From Candidatus Microbacterium phytovorans (GTDB taxonomy: Bacteria; Actinomycetota; Actinomycetes; Actinomycetales; Microbacteriaceae): 64,000 nt of DNA. Below are positions 18,570-27,726 of the stretch, one piece after another (positions within the stretch are counted from its first letter, which is position 1; each line of letters begins with the position of its first letter). A program made the position numbers and the translations under genes. The notes beneath the pieces are model-generated. The model did not search any database. It worked only from the letters and a program-made list of their open reading frames with translations, and was not told the origin of the DNA. The DNA is taken from contig CP119321.1 in assembly GCA_029202445.1 (NCBI GenBank), positions 1,488,001 through 1,552,000 of the forward strand, written 5' to 3'.

Positions 18570-19877
18570 GTGGTGGACTCGCTGACCATCACCGCCAGCA
18601 GCGTCGATGCGGGGCTGCTCTCGCTGCCGTGGTCGACGCCGCTGGAGGAGTGGACCAGTGACACCATCGTGTCGCTCCCCAAGGGCATCTCCCGGCACCT
18701 CGTGCGCTTCGCCAACCTCTCGGGGCGCGTCGTCGCCGTCAAGGAGACGACGGCCGAGATGGCGCGGCGCGAGTACGAGATGCTCGGCTCGCTCGCACGC
18801 CTCGACGTGCCGTGTGTCGACCGCTTCGCCGTGATCGACGGGCGCCGCACCCCGAAGGGCGAACCGCTCCCCGCGGCACTCGTCACGGCGCATCTGCGCT
18901 TCTCGCTCCCCTACCGCGCCCTGTTCACCCAGGTGCTGCGCCCCGACACGGCCGGCCGCCTCGTCGACGCGTTGGCGGTGCTGCTCGTGCGTCTCCACAA
19001 CATCGGCTTCTTCTGGGGCGACGTGTCGCTGTCGAACACGCTCTTCCGCCGGGATGCCGGGGAGTTCGCGGCCTACCTCGTGGATGCCGAGACGGGCGAG
19101 CTGCACGAACGCGGACTCACCCGCGGCCAGCGGGAACACGACCTCGACGTCGCCCGCACCAACATCGCCGGCGAACTCATGGACCTCGAAGCCGGCGGAC
19201 GCCTCGAGCGCGGGATCGACGCGGTGGCGATCGCCGACCGCATCATGTCGTCGTACTGGTCGCTGTGGGGAGCCCTCAACGACGAGGAGACGTTCTCGGC
19301 CAACGAGTCGTGGCGTCTCACCGAGCGCGTGCAGCGTCTCAACGAGCTCGGGTTCGACATCGGCGAGATGTCGATCCAGTCGACCCCCGACGGCACGCGC
19401 GTGACGATCGAGCCGAAAGTCGTGGATGCCGGACACCACCAGCGCCGACTCCTGCGCCTCACGGGCCTCGACGTCGAGGAGAACCAGGCGCGCCGCCTCC
19501 TCAACGACATGGACGAGTTCAGCGCGCGCGTCTCGCGCCTCGGCTCCGACGAGGAGATGGTCGCGCACGAGTGGCTGACGCGCGTATTCGAGCCCGTGAT
19601 CAAGGCGATCCCGTTCGATCTGCGCTCGAAGCTCGAACCCGCCGAGGTGTTCCACCAGGTGCTGGAGCACCGCTGGTACATGTCGCAGGCGCGGGGCACG
19701 TCGGTGCCGATCGCCGAGACCGTGGGGTCGTACATCGACGACGTGCTGCGTCACCGCCGCGACGAGGCGACCGTCATGGGTCCGCCGACCGAGACGATGG
19801 CGCTCCCCGTCGTCACGGGAGCGATCGAGGTCGACCCCGACGAGGACGACGCCGTCGATTGGCGCGATCTCGTCTGA
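18570..19877 (+). CDS. DUF4032 protein with atypical kinase core
   Basis: 435 residues from GTG 18570 (tandem GTG codons, AGAGGAG ribosome-binding site). It carries kinase-like elements: AVKETTAEMARREYEML resembles the VAIK lysine region, HNIGFFWGDVSLSNTLF is a catalytic-loop-like H-x2-GF-x-WGD-x4-N, and AYLVDAETGEL is a DFG-like metal site. The C-terminal half (about 230-430) is the DUF4032 region, with QSTPDGTRVTIEPKVVDAGHH. It is related by motifs to Kdo/RIO-type small-molecule or lipopolysaccharide kinases. The substrate is unknown. It follows the sugar-ATPase gene by 85 bases in the same direction, so co-expression is possible. Confidence 0.85.
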   Translation: MVDSLTITASSVDAGLLSLPWSTPLEEWTSDTIVSLPKGISRHLVRFANLSGRVVAVKETTAEMARREYEMLGSLARLDVPCVDRFAVIDGRRTPKGEPLPAALVTAHLRFSLPYRALFTQVLRPDTAGRLVDALAVLLVRLHNIGFFWGDVSLSNTLFRRDAGEFAAYLVDAETGELHERGLTRGQREHDLDVARTNIAGELMDLEAGGRLERGIDAVAIADRIMSSYWSLWGALNDEETFSANESWRLTERVQRLNELGFDIGEMSIQSTPDGTRVTIEPKVVDAGHHQRRLLRLTGLDVEENQARRLLNDMDEFSARVSRLGSDEEMVAHEWLTRVFEPVIKAIPFDLRSKLEPAEVFHQVLEHRWYMSQARGTSVPIAETVGSYIDDVLRHRRDEATVMGPPTETMALPVVTGAIEVDPDEDDAVDWRDLV

Positions 19878-19910
19878 GCCGACCCCGAGTCGGGCCGAAG
19901 CGGCGGGTCG

Positions 19911-20549
19911 TCAGTAGCCGACCGTGAAGCGCTCCCGCGAGTGCTTCGGGTTCTCGATCTCGTCGAGCACGGCGACGGCCAGGTCGGCGCCGGAGATGAA
20001 GGATTCCCCGTCGGCGTCGGTCACGATGACGTCGCCGCCGTCGCGGTAGGAACCGGTGCGCTCCCCCGGGTTCCAGGCGCCGAAGCCGCCCGCGGGGTGG
20101 ATGTAGAACCAGTCGCGCCCGCTCTGCTCGGCCTGGAGGTCTTCGAGGACACCGATCGCCTCGAGCGCTTCGGCCTTGAACTCGTCGGGGAAGCCGCTGT
20201 CGACGACCCGCGGACCGCCGGGGGCGACGAGGCTGCCGCCGGCGCCGCCGATGACTCCCACGCGCACGTCATCGGGCAGCACCGAGAAGAGCGCCTCGAG
20301 GTTGCCGCGCACCTGACCTTCCATGTCCCCGCGGGGGGCGACGGCGGAGACGACCACGTCGGCGCCGGTGAGCTCGGATGCCAGTGCCGGAACGTCCAGC
20401 AGCGTCCCCTCGACGTACGTCGCACCCTCGACGCGCTCCGACGGTGCGGTGCGGGCGACGGAGAGCACGGTGTGCCCGCGGCGGACGGCTTCGGCGACGA
20501 TGTGGCGACCGGCGTAGCCGGTGCCTCCGAGGACGGCGATGGTGGTCAT
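19911..20549 (-). CDS. NAD(P)H-binding (atypical SDR, YwnB-like) protein
   Basis: 212 residues, Rossmann fold with the glycine-rich VLGGTGYAGRHIVAEAV at the N-terminus, TYVEGTLLDVPALASEL, the mid-sheet VVVSAVAPRG, and IGGAGGSLVAP. It lacks a clear Y-x3-K dyad, like other NmrA/YwnB-type atypical SDRs. It may reduce a quinone or flavin substrate or act as a redox sensor; the sequence does not decide. It is convergent with the DUF4032 gene (33 bases apart) and is separated from the alcohol dehydrogenase gene by 109 bases. Confidence 0.85.
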   Translation of the reverse strand: MTTIAVLGGTGYAGRHIVAEAVRRGHTVLSVARTAPSERVEGATYVEGTLLDVPALASELTGADVVVSAVAPRGDMEGQVRGNLEALFSVLPDDVRVGVIGGAGGSLVAPGGPRVVDSGFPDEFKAEALEAIGVLEDLQAEQSGRDWFYIHPAGGFGAWNPGERTGSYRDGGDVIVTDADGESFISGADLAVAVLDEIENPKHSRERFTVGY

Positions 20550-20658
20550 GGGGGTTCCTTTCGAAGTGGGTCACCCGTATCAAGGCGACCGCGCGATGGA
20601 TCCTTCCCAGGATGCCGCGCCCTCCCCAGGATCCGCTGTGTATGTGGTGACCGCTCGA

Positions 20659-21744
20659 TCAGACGGGCGGAAGCACGAGCGACTTCACTGCGGGTGGGCG
20701 ACCCTCGGCGATGGGCGCCAAGGCGCCGTCCACGACCTGCTCGAACGGCAGGGGGGCGGCGGCGACGGCATCCCATCGTCCGGCACGCGCCGCGACGAGG
20801 CGGGCCGCGTCGCCGAGGTCGGTCTCGCGCACCATGGCGTTCGTCCCGACGAGGGTGAGCTCCCGCACGGTCACACGCCCGAGATCGACGGGTGCGGGCG
20901 CCTTGGCGATTCCCACGGCGACGATCGTCGTTCCCATCGGCACCGTGTCGATCGCGAGGTCCATGCCGCGCTGCGATCCCGTCACCTCGAAGAAGACGGG
21001 CAGCTCCTCCCCCCACGCGGCGGTGAGGAGCTCGGCGGTGGCCGACGTGCCGCCGGTGATCGTCTCGGCCGCGCCGAGCTCCCGCGCCAGGGCGAGGCGT
21101 GCGGGGTCGAGGTCGACCGCGATGACGCGGGCACCGAGGTCGACGAGTACGTGGATGAGGAACGCGCCGATCCCGCCCACGCCCTGCACGACCGCGACGT
21201 CGCCCGGGGATGCTCCGGAGCGGCGGGCGGCGTGGACCGCGATCGACATCGGCTGCACGAGCGCTGCCTCGTGCGGATCGAGGCCCCACGCGTCGGCGTC
21301 GGCGCAGCTCGCGACCGGGGCCGCGACGTAGCGGGCGAGCGCGCCCGGCCGGTGGAGGCCGACGGCGCTGTACTGGCGGCACACGTTCGATCGCCCTTCC
21401 CGGCACAGCGCGCACTGCCCGCAGGGGGCAGCGCCGCAGGATGCCACGAGGCGTCCGACCCACGCGGCATCCACGTCCTCACCTACCGCGACGACGCGAC
21501 CGGCGAACTCGTGTCCGATCGTGAGCGGACCGCGGTGTCCCGTGACGGGATGGGCGGTGTCGATCGGGAAGAGCTTCGGGCCGTGGGCCCACTCCGCGGC
21601 ATCCGTGCCGCACACGCCGACCGCGGTGACCTCCATGAGGAGCTCGCCCGGGCCGGCGCTCGGCGTGGGCACCTCCTCGAACCGCAGATCCCGGCGACCG
21701 TGGAGCACGGCGGCTCGCATGGTCGCCGGGATCTGCGCGGTCAT
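20659..21744 (-). CDS. Zinc-dependent alcohol/polyol dehydrogenase (MDR family)
   Basis: 361 residues. It has the catalytic zinc site in GVCGTDAAEW and IGHEFAGRV, the structural zinc cluster CGQCALCREGRSNVC, and the NAD(P) motif VQGVGGIGAFLI. The overall pattern is like 2,3-butanediol or threonine dehydrogenases of the medium-chain family. It would oxidise a secondary alcohol to a ketone with NAD. It is the last gene of a leftward operon and starts 4 bases after the stop of the hydroxyisobutyrate dehydrogenase-like gene. With the adjacent E1/E2 enzymes it fits a diol, acetoin or hydroxyacid catabolic route; the exact substrate is not readable. Confidence 0.88.
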   Translation of the reverse strand: MTAQIPATMRAAVLHGRRDLRFEEVPTPSAGPGELLMEVTAVGVCGTDAAEWAHGPKLFPIDTAHPVTGHRGPLTIGHEFAGRVVAVGEDVDAAWVGRLVASCGAAPCGQCALCREGRSNVCRQYSAVGLHRPGALARYVAAPVASCADADAWGLDPHEAALVQPMSIAVHAARRSGASPGDVAVVQGVGGIGAFLIHVLVDLGARVIAVDLDPARLALARELGAAETITGGTSATAELLTAAWGEELPVFFEVTGSQRGMDLAIDTVPMGTTIVAVGIAKAPAPVDLGRVTVRELTLVGTNAMVRETDLGDAARLVAARAGRWDAVAAAPLPFEQVVDGALAPIAEGRPPAVKSLVLPPV

Positions 21745-21748
21745 CGGA

Positions 21749-22678
21749 TCAGTCCGCGAGGCCGTCGGTGACGTCGGCGTTCTCCGACTCGAGCTCGAGA
21801 CCGGCGCCGCGGGCCACGGCCAGCAGCAGTGTGGCGAAGTCGAGCTCGGTGTTGCCCGCGCCCACTTCCTGCGCGACGATCTGTCGCGTGGCCGAGGCGA
21901 TCGGCATCGGGGCGCCGAGCTTGTAGGCCGCGTCCAAGCCGAGATCGAAGTCCTTCTGCAGCAGCGGCATCGTGAACGTCGCGGTGAAGTCCAGATTCAC
22001 GAAGGCGGGCGTCTTGTAGCCGGTGAACACCGACCCCATGACCGAGTCGTTGAGGAAGGAGAGGAACGCCTCCCGCGACACGCCGCCCTTCTGCGCGAGC
22101 ACGGTGATCTCGGCGAGCGACTGCGTCACCACGCCGAGGAAGACGTTGTGCGCGATCTTCACGAGGCGCGCCACTTCGCCTTCGCCCACGTAGGTCACGC
22201 CGCGGCCGAAGACCTGGAGGACGGGCTCGACCTCGTCGAACACGTCGCGGGGGCCCGAGACGGCGACGGTGAGCTTGCCCGCGGCGATCACGGCGGGGTT
22301 TCCGGAGACGGGCGTGGCGAGGAACGCCGTGCCGCGCTCGGTCGCCGCGGCGCGCACCTTCTCGCTCGTGGCGACCGACACGGTCGAGACGTCCGCGACG
22401 ATGCGCGGCGAGGACTCGCCCGTGAGCAGGCCGTCGGGTCCGAGGAGGACGGCTTCGAGGTCCTTGTCGGCGGAGACCATGCTGAAGACGAGATCGCGGT
22501 CGGCGAGGTCGACGGGACGCGCGACGTGGCGGGCGCCCGCGTCGACGAGCGGCTGGACCTTCGATGCCGTGCGGTTGTAGACGGCGACGTCGTAGCCGGC
22601 GTCGAGCAGTCTCTGGATGAGCTGCGCGCCCATCCGGCCGGCGCCGATCCAACCGATGGTGGGCAGGGTGTCGGTCAT
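21749..22678 (-). CDS. 3-hydroxyisobutyrate dehydrogenase-family oxidoreductase
   Basis: 309 residues, beta-hydroxyacid dehydrogenase fold. It has the N-terminal dinucleotide motif IGWIGAGRMGAQLIQRLL, the substrate-binding stretch ATPVSGNPAVIAAGKLTV (family: DAPVSGG-x-GA-x-G-x-L), and the catalytic Lys in RLVKIAHNVFLG. The C-terminal helical dimer domain includes LLQKDFDLGLDAA. It oxidises a 3-hydroxyacid to the semialdehyde or ketoacid with NAD(P). It sits between the E2 gene (68 bases upstream) and the alcohol dehydrogenase (4 bases downstream) in the same operon, and may pair with the divergent aldehyde dehydrogenase at 27.7 kb. Confidence 0.9.
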   Translation of the reverse strand: MTDTLPTIGWIGAGRMGAQLIQRLLDAGYDVAVYNRTASKVQPLVDAGARHVARPVDLADRDLVFSMVSADKDLEAVLLGPDGLLTGESSPRIVADVSTVSVATSEKVRAAATERGTAFLATPVSGNPAVIAAGKLTVAVSGPRDVFDEVEPVLQVFGRGVTYVGEGEVARLVKIAHNVFLGVVTQSLAEITVLAQKGGVSREAFLSFLNDSVMGSVFTGYKTPAFVNLDFTATFTMPLLQKDFDLGLDAAYKLGAPMPIASATRQIVAQEVGAGNTELDFATLLLAVARGAGLELESENADVTDGLAD

Positions 22679-22746
22679 GTGTGTTCCTTATCTCTCCGTA
22701 GGTTCTGGTGCCCGCGCGGGTCGGGGCGGGGACGAGGCTGAGGTCG

Positions 22747-24105
22747 CTAGACGAGCAGCGACAGCGGGTTCTGGATGCGATCGGTGAACGCCGCGAGCCA
22801 CTGCGCGGCGAGCGCGCCGTCGAGCACGCGGTGATCGGCCGAGAGCGTCACCGTCATGACGGTGGCCACGGTCAGCTCGCCGTCGTCGCCGACGACGGGC
22901 CGCCGTTCCGCGGCGCCCACAGCCAGGATGCCGGAATGCGGCGGGTTGATGATCGCCGAGAAGCGCGACGTGCCGTACATGCCCAGGTTGGACACGGCGA
23001 ACGAACCGCCCTCCAGTTCCTGCTGCTTGATGCGCCCCGCCCGCGCACGCTCCGCGAGATCGCGCACGGCACGGCTCACGCTTCCGAGACTGAGGTCCTG
23101 CACGCCGCGCACGACAGGGGTCACGAGACCGCCCGGGATCGAGACGGCCACCCCGATGTCGACGCCCGCGAAACGCCGCGTCGCGTCGTCGGTCCAGATC
23201 GCGTTGGCCTCGGGAACGTCGAGCATCGCGGCGGCGACCGCCTTGAGCACGAAGTCGTTCACCGAGACCTTGACGTCGCCACGCTCGTTGATGCGGGCAC
23301 GGAGGGCGAGCACCTCGTCGACGCGGCAGTCGGCCGAGAGGAAGAAGTGCGGCACGGTGGTGGTGCTCTCGGTGAGCCGCCGGGCGATCGCCCGTCGCAT
23401 CCCCGTGTGGGGCACGTCGGTGAACGCGGCCGGGGATGCCGGTGAAACGGATGCCGGAGTCGACGGCGCCGCGGGAGCGGTCGGGGGCGTCGCCGCAGCT
23501 GCGGGCGCCGATGCCGGAAGCGCATCGAGGTCGCGGCGCACGATGCGCCCGTTGGGCCCGGATCCCGACACGGAGGCGAGGTCGACTCCCCGCTCGCGCG
23601 CGAGCTTGCGGACGAGCGGACTCGCGAACCGCCGCTCGGTGGCGACGGGCCCGGATGCCGGCTCGGCATCCGTCGGGGGGACCACGGGAGGAGGCGGCGC
23701 GACCTGACCGTCTTCCGACGACTCGGTGGCGGCGGGCACGGACGCGGTGGCGCCGGGGGCGGCGGCGGCCTCGTCCGTCGCGGGGACGGTCGGCGCGGGC
23801 GCGGCGGCGGGGGCCGGCGGCGAGGCATCGACGCCCGCCTCGGCGAGCGCGGCCTCGGCGCTCTGCCCCTCGCCGGCGAGGACCAGTATGGGCGACCCGA
23901 CGGCGGCTGCGGCACCGGCATCCACGAGGATCGCCGCGACGACCCCGGCCTCTTCCGACTCGTACTCGACGACGGCCTTCTCGGTCTCGATCTCGACGAT
24001 CTCCTGCCCGGCCTCGACGCGGTCGCCGACCGCGACGAGCCAGGACTGCACGGCGGCCTCGGTCGCACCCGCGGCGAGGGCCGGCATGCGGACGACGGCA
24101 GCCAT
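22747..24105 (-). CDS. Dihydrolipoamide acyltransferase (E2) of a 2-oxoacid dehydrogenase complex
   Basis: 452 residues: a lipoyl domain (1-78) with the lipoyl-Lys in ETEKA (Lys43), an Ala/Pro-rich flexible linker (about 80-155), a peripheral-subunit-binding domain (about 158-193, FASPLVRKLARERGVDL...GRIVRRDLD), a second linker, and a catalytic domain ending with DHRVLDGALAAQW (catalytic His near 425). It transfers the acyl group made by E1 to CoA. Its start overlaps the E1 stop (TGATG), so stoichiometric co-translation is likely. No E3 gene is present here; a shared E3 elsewhere would be needed. Confidence 0.93.
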   Translation of the reverse strand: MAAVVRMPALAAGATEAAVQSWLVAVGDRVEAGQEIVEIETEKAVVEYESEEAGVVAAILVDAGAAAAVGSPILVLAGEGQSAEAALAEAGVDASPPAPAAAPAPTVPATDEAAAAPGATASVPAATESSEDGQVAPPPPVVPPTDAEPASGPVATERRFASPLVRKLARERGVDLASVSGSGPNGRIVRRDLDALPASAPAAAATPPTAPAAPSTPASVSPASPAAFTDVPHTGMRRAIARRLTESTTTVPHFFLSADCRVDEVLALRARINERGDVKVSVNDFVLKAVAAAMLDVPEANAIWTDDATRRFAGVDIGVAVSIPGGLVTPVVRGVQDLSLGSVSRAVRDLAERARAGRIKQQELEGGSFAVSNLGMYGTSRFSAIINPPHSGILAVGAAERRPVVGDDGELTVATVMTVTLSADHRVLDGALAAQWLAAFTDRIQNPLSLLV

Positions 24106-26294
24106 CAGCGCACCCCGCTGTTCGTGCGCACGCGCTCGAGGCCCGCGACGACCTCTTCGGTGCGGGCGATCGCCGCTCTCTCCAGCACCTTGGAGATGCT
24201 GGGGCTGGCCTCGCCGCCGGTGACGCGCTCGATCGGCTGGTCAAGCCAGTCGAAGACGCGGCGCTGCAGTTCGTCGGCGAGCCAGGCGCCGTACGACGTG
24301 CCGCGGGCACCCTGCTCGACGATCAGCACCGCGCCGGTCTTGCGGACGCTGGTCTCGATCGTCTCCCAGTCGAGCGACGCGCGATCCAGCCACCGCAGAT
24401 CGACGACCTCGGCATCCACTCCGGTCTGCTCGACCGCCTCCAATGTGTGCCCCACCATCGAGAGGTAGGTGAGGACCGTGACCTCCGATCCCTCCCGCCG
24501 CACGGCCGCGCGGCCCGGCGGGATGACGTAGTCGAGGTCGCCGTCGGGCACGCGGTCGGCGGTGCCGTAGAGATCGACGTGCTCGATGACGAGCACCGGG
24601 TCCTCCAACGCCAACGCGGCGTTGAGGAGTCCGATGTAGTCGGCCGCCGACGACGGGGCGACGATGCGCCAGCCGGCGGCGGTCGCGAAGATACCGGCCG
24701 GGTCCATGAGGTGCTGGGAGCCGTAGCCGGAGCCCATCGCGACCTTGGTGCGGAGCACGAGCGGGACGGTGTTGTTGTCGCCGAACATGTGGCGCGCCTT
24801 CCCGACCTGGTTGAACACCTGGTCGGCGGCCACCCACATGAAGTCGGGATACATGAACTCGACGATCGGTCGGAACCGCCCGTCGAGGGCCATACCGCCG
24901 GCCAGACCGAAGAACGCGTTCTCGCTGATAGGCGTGCCGATGACTCGGTCTTCGCCGAACGCCGCGCGCAGGCCCTTGGTGGCGCCGTTGGTCCCGCCGG
25001 CGAGGCGGTGGACGTCTTCGCCGAGCACGACGATGCGCGGGTCGGCGGCCATGCGGCGCTCCATCGCCGCGGCGATCGCATCGACGAACTTCACGTCGGT
25101 CCAGCCGCCCTCGTGGGTGGTGGGGTCGTCGTCGGGCAACCCCGCGAGCTCGGACGCGTCGCCCCGGATGCCGGTGTCCACGACGGCCGGGTCGGGCCAC
25201 AGCGCCGGGACGATCCGTCGCCGGCCGGCGTTGTCGGGGTCGTCCTCGGTGAGCTTCGCGACGGCATCCGCCATCGCCTCGCGCGCCTGCGTGCGGACGG
25301 CGGCAGCCTCGTCCGGGCTCAGCACGGACAGCGAAGCGAGCTCACGCTCGACACGGGCGATCGGGTCGCGCGACTTCCAGCTCTTCTCCTCGTCCTTCGT
25401 GCGGTAGCCGAAGGCGCTGCCGGGGTAGGGGCCGTTCTGGTGGAAGAAGCGGTACACCTCGGCCTCGATGATCGCGGGGCCCGCGCCGGCGCGCATGCGC
25501 TCCAGCGCCTCCTGGGTGGCGAGGTGAACGGCGAGCGGGTCCATGCCGTCCACGCGCCACGAGGGGATGCCGAAGCCCTGCCCCCGCACGGAGAATCTCG
25601 GATCGGCGGTGACCTCGTCGGCGTGGGTCGAGACGGCGTACAGGTTGTTCTCGATGAAGTACATGACCGGGAGCTGCCACGCGGCGGCGAGGTTCATCGA
25701 CTCCAGCACCGACCCGATCTGACTCGACCCGTCGCCGAAGTAGTTGATGGAGACGTCGGTCGTGCCGGAGTGCTTCTGTGCCCACGCGGTGCCGGTGGCG
25801 ATCGGGGCGCCGCCGCCGACGATGGCGTTCGTGCCGAGCGCGCCGGCTTCCAGCCACTGCAGGTGCATCGAGCCGCCGCGCCCTCCCGAGAACCCCTGGG
25901 CGAGGCCGAGGATCTCGGCGAGCGTGCGCTGCAGCAGCGCCTGCATCTCCCCGTCGACGAGGGCGGCGGGATCGAGGACTCCGCCGGAGACGTGGCCGAT
26001 CGCCTTCGCGAGGAACTGGTGGTGGCCGCGGTGCGAGCCGTTGACGGCATCCGTGGAGCGCAGCGTGACGATCGAGCCGACGGCGCCGCCCTCCTGCCCG
26101 ATGCTGGAGTGCGCGGGGCCGTGGACGAGTCCGGCGCCGGCGAGGTCGAGCACACTCTCCTCGAAGGCGCGGATGAGGTGCAGCTGGCCGAGCATCGTCG
26201 TCAGGAGCGCGGGGTCCGCCGCTTTCCAGTCGGCGGAGGTCGTGCTCAGCTCGATCCAGGGAACGTCGGTCGAGAGTTTGCGTCGTCGCGGCAT
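24105..26294 (-). CDS. Fused E1 alpha/beta subunit of a branched-chain or acetoin-type 2-oxoacid dehydrogenase
   Basis: 729 residues from ATG 26294 (GGAG six bases ahead; ATGs at 26306 and 26315 also fit). The alpha part (about 25-345) has GLVHGPAHSSIGQEG, the thiamine-diphosphate motif GDG (187-189) to NN (216-217), and FYRFFHQNGPYPG-like signals. The beta part (from about 401) has IVVLGEDV, GTPISENAFFGLAGGMAL and VVDLRWLDRASLDWET. It decarboxylates a 2-oxoacid (or cleaves acetoin) and loads the acyl group on the E2 lipoyl arm. Alpha/beta fusion is known but less usual than separate genes. It is the first gene of a four-gene leftward operon, divergent from the VOC/GntR/aldehyde dehydrogenase genes. 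Confidence 0.93.
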   Translation of the reverse strand: MPRRRKLSTDVPWIELSTTSADWKAADPALLTTMLGQLHLIRAFEESVLDLAGAGLVHGPAHSSIGQEGGAVGSIVTLRSTDAVNGSHRGHHQFLAKAIGHVSGGVLDPAALVDGEMQALLQRTLAEILGLAQGFSGGRGGSMHLQWLEAGALGTNAIVGGGAPIATGTAWAQKHSGTTDVSINYFGDGSSQIGSVLESMNLAAAWQLPVMYFIENNLYAVSTHADEVTADPRFSVRGQGFGIPSWRVDGMDPLAVHLATQEALERMRAGAGPAIIEAEVYRFFHQNGPYPGSAFGYRTKDEEKSWKSRDPIARVERELASLSVLSPDEAAAVRTQAREAMADAVAKLTEDDPDNAGRRRIVPALWPDPAVVDTGIRGDASELAGLPDDDPTTHEGGWTDVKFVDAIAAAMERRMAADPRIVVLGEDVHRLAGGTNGATKGLRAAFGEDRVIGTPISENAFFGLAGGMALDGRFRPIVEFMYPDFMWVAADQVFNQVGKARHMFGDNNTVPLVLRTKVAMGSGYGSQHLMDPAGIFATAAGWRIVAPSSAADYIGLLNAALALEDPVLVIEHVDLYGTADRVPDGDLDYVIPPGRAAVRREGSEVTVLTYLSMVGHTLEAVEQTGVDAEVVDLRWLDRASLDWETIETSVRKTGAVLIVEQGARGTSYGAWLADELQRRVFDWLDQPIERVTGGEASPSISKVLERAAIARTEEVVAGLERVRTNSGVR

Positions 26295-26338
26295 GTTCGT
26301 CTCCATCGATGTCATGCGATGGGGCAACCGTACCGACG

Positions 26339-26424
26339 ATTGCATCCAATCACAAGAGTCGGCGTGCTCCTGTTCTGATGAATGGTTGATTTCGACGCGT
26401 ATCTGGATACAATTCGACCATTCA
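26339..26424. promoter_or_regulatory. Divergent promoter region with candidate GntR/FCD operators
   Basis: ATTGCATCCAAT (26339-26350) has matching ATTG/CAAT ends, the look of an FCD-GntR half-site pair. TCTGGATACAAT (26402-26413) resembles its reverse complement ATTGGATGCAAT with three changes. TGAATGGT (26379-26386) is also repeated inverted as ACCATTCA (26417-26424). The region is AT-richer than its surroundings and separates the E1/E2 operon from the VOC gene. The GntR regulator encoded two genes on is the natural candidate to bind here, which is inference. Confidence 0.5.
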
Positions 26425-26451
26425 CACCGGAGTGACGAGAGGAGCGGCACG

Positions 26452-26976
26452 ATGCCGATCCCCGGTATGCGCGGCACCGACCACATCGGCTTCACCGTGC
26501 CCGACCTCGACGAAGCCGAGCACTTCCTCGTCGACGTGCTCGGCGCCGTCCGCGTCTACACGCTCGGCGCCAAGCGCGCCAACGACGACTTCATGTCCGT
26601 GCAACTCGGCGTGCACCCCCGCACCGTCGTCACCGAGATCCGCTTCTACCGCCTCGGCAACGGGAGCAACCTCGAGGTGTTCCACTACGACAGCGCCGAC
26701 GGACAAGCGCCGCAGCCGCGCAACAGCGACATCGGCGGGCACCACCTCGCCCTGTACGTCGACGACATGGACGCAGCGGTCGCCTACCTGCGCGAGCACG
26801 GGGTGGAGATCATGGGCGAGCCGGTCGTCAGCGCGGGCGCTTCGGCCGGCCAGCGGTGGCTGTACTTCCGCAGCCCTTGGGGCATGCAGTTCGAGCTGGT
26901 CTCCTTCCCCGGCGGCAAAGCGTACGAAGCGGATGCCGACACGCTGCTGTGGCACCCCGCCGATCCCGCGGCGTGA
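26452..26976 (+). CDS. VOC-family (glyoxalase/dioxygenase-like) protein
   Basis: 174 residues from ATG 26452 (GAGAGGAG ribosome-binding site). One vicinal-oxygen-chelate module: TDHIGFTVPDLDEAEHFLVDVLGA at the start, EIRFYRLGNGSNLEVFHYDSAD, then GGHHLALYVDDMDAAVAYLREHG and WLYFRSPWGMQFELVSFPGG. Metal ligands plausibly are the His in DHIG, Glu in LEVFHY, His in HHLAL and Glu in FELVS. The reaction is not determinable: lyase, epimerase or dioxygenase activities share this fold. It is the first gene of the rightward arm of the divergent locus, 25 bases before the GntR gene. Confidence 0.85.
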   Translation: MPIPGMRGTDHIGFTVPDLDEAEHFLVDVLGAVRVYTLGAKRANDDFMSVQLGVHPRTVVTEIRFYRLGNGSNLEVFHYDSADGQAPQPRNSDIGGHHLALYVDDMDAAVAYLREHGVEIMGEPVVSAGASAGQRWLYFRSPWGMQFELVSFPGGKAYEADADTLLWHPADPAA

Positions 26977-27001
26977 GGTCCTCAGCGACGAGAGTGGTCC
27001 C

Positions 27002-27682
27002 ATGAGCCAGATCGACATCACCCGCACCCGCGACGGCGACGCCGGAGCGCGGATCGCCGACGGCATCCGCAGCGGCATCCTCGCGGGCGCCTACCCTCCG
27101 GGCACGCGCATCCGACAGGAGGACGTCGCCGCCGAGTACGGCGCCAGTCGTGTGCCCGTCCGCGAGGCGATCCGTCAACTGGAATACGAGGGGCTCGTGA
27201 CCGTCGTGCCCAACTCCGGCGCCTGGGTCTCCCGCCTCACGCTCGCCGAATGCGAAGAGGTCTACCAGATGCGCGAACGGCTCGAGCCGCTCCTGCTGCG
27301 CTACTCGGCCCCCGCTCTGTCACGCGACGCACTCGACCGGCTCGCCGCGCTCGCCCAGCGCATCAGCGACGCCGGAGACGACACCGAGACGTTCCTCCAG
27401 CTCGACCGGGAGTTCCATCTCGCCAGCTACGAGGCCGCCGAGACCGCGCAACTCGAGCCGCTCATCCGCAAGCTGTGGAACACGACGGCGCCCTACCGTC
27501 GCGCGTATGTGTCGTCGTGGGACCGCGACGCGCGACGCATCGCCCACGAGGAGCACCATCTCATGGTCGCCGCGCTCAAGGACGGCGACCATGAGGAGGC
27601 CGAACGCGTGCTCGGCGCCCATATCCGCCGCACCCGCCGACAGCTGTCGCGCACCCCCGAGATCTTCGACGACCCGCACTGA
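27002..27682 (+). CDS. GntR-family regulator, FCD (FadR) type
   Basis: 226 residues. The N-terminal winged helix (about 12-78) has ARIADGIRSGILAGAYPPGTRI, YGASRVPVREAIRQLEYEGLV and VVPNSGAWVSRL. The C-terminal FCD ligand domain (about 85-215) contains FLQLDREFHLASYEAAE and HEEHHLMVAALKDGD, where the conserved Asp/His residues bind a metal and a carboxylate ligand. Such regulators usually repress adjacent catabolic genes until the substrate or an intermediate binds. Its place inside a divergent locus with the E1/E2 and aldehyde dehydrogenase genes supports local control. Confidence 0.93.
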   Translation: MSQIDITRTRDGDAGARIADGIRSGILAGAYPPGTRIRQEDVAAEYGASRVPVREAIRQLEYEGLVTVVPNSGAWVSRLTLAECEEVYQMRERLEPLLLRYSAPALSRDALDRLAALAQRISDAGDDTETFLQLDREFHLASYEAAETAQLEPLIRKLWNTTAPYRRAYVSSWDRDARRIAHEEHHLMVAALKDGDHEEAERVLGAHIRRTRRQLSRTPEIFDDPH

Positions 27683-27726
27683 CCGCCCGCCCGGATCGTG
27701 CGCGATCCGCCGACGAAAGGCCCCGC

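Noticed and set aside
23436..26378. Very long plus-strand open frame opposite E1/E2
   Set aside because: It is an antisense shadow of two well-defined enzymes caused by high GC; composition is Arg/Gly-rich without any domain.
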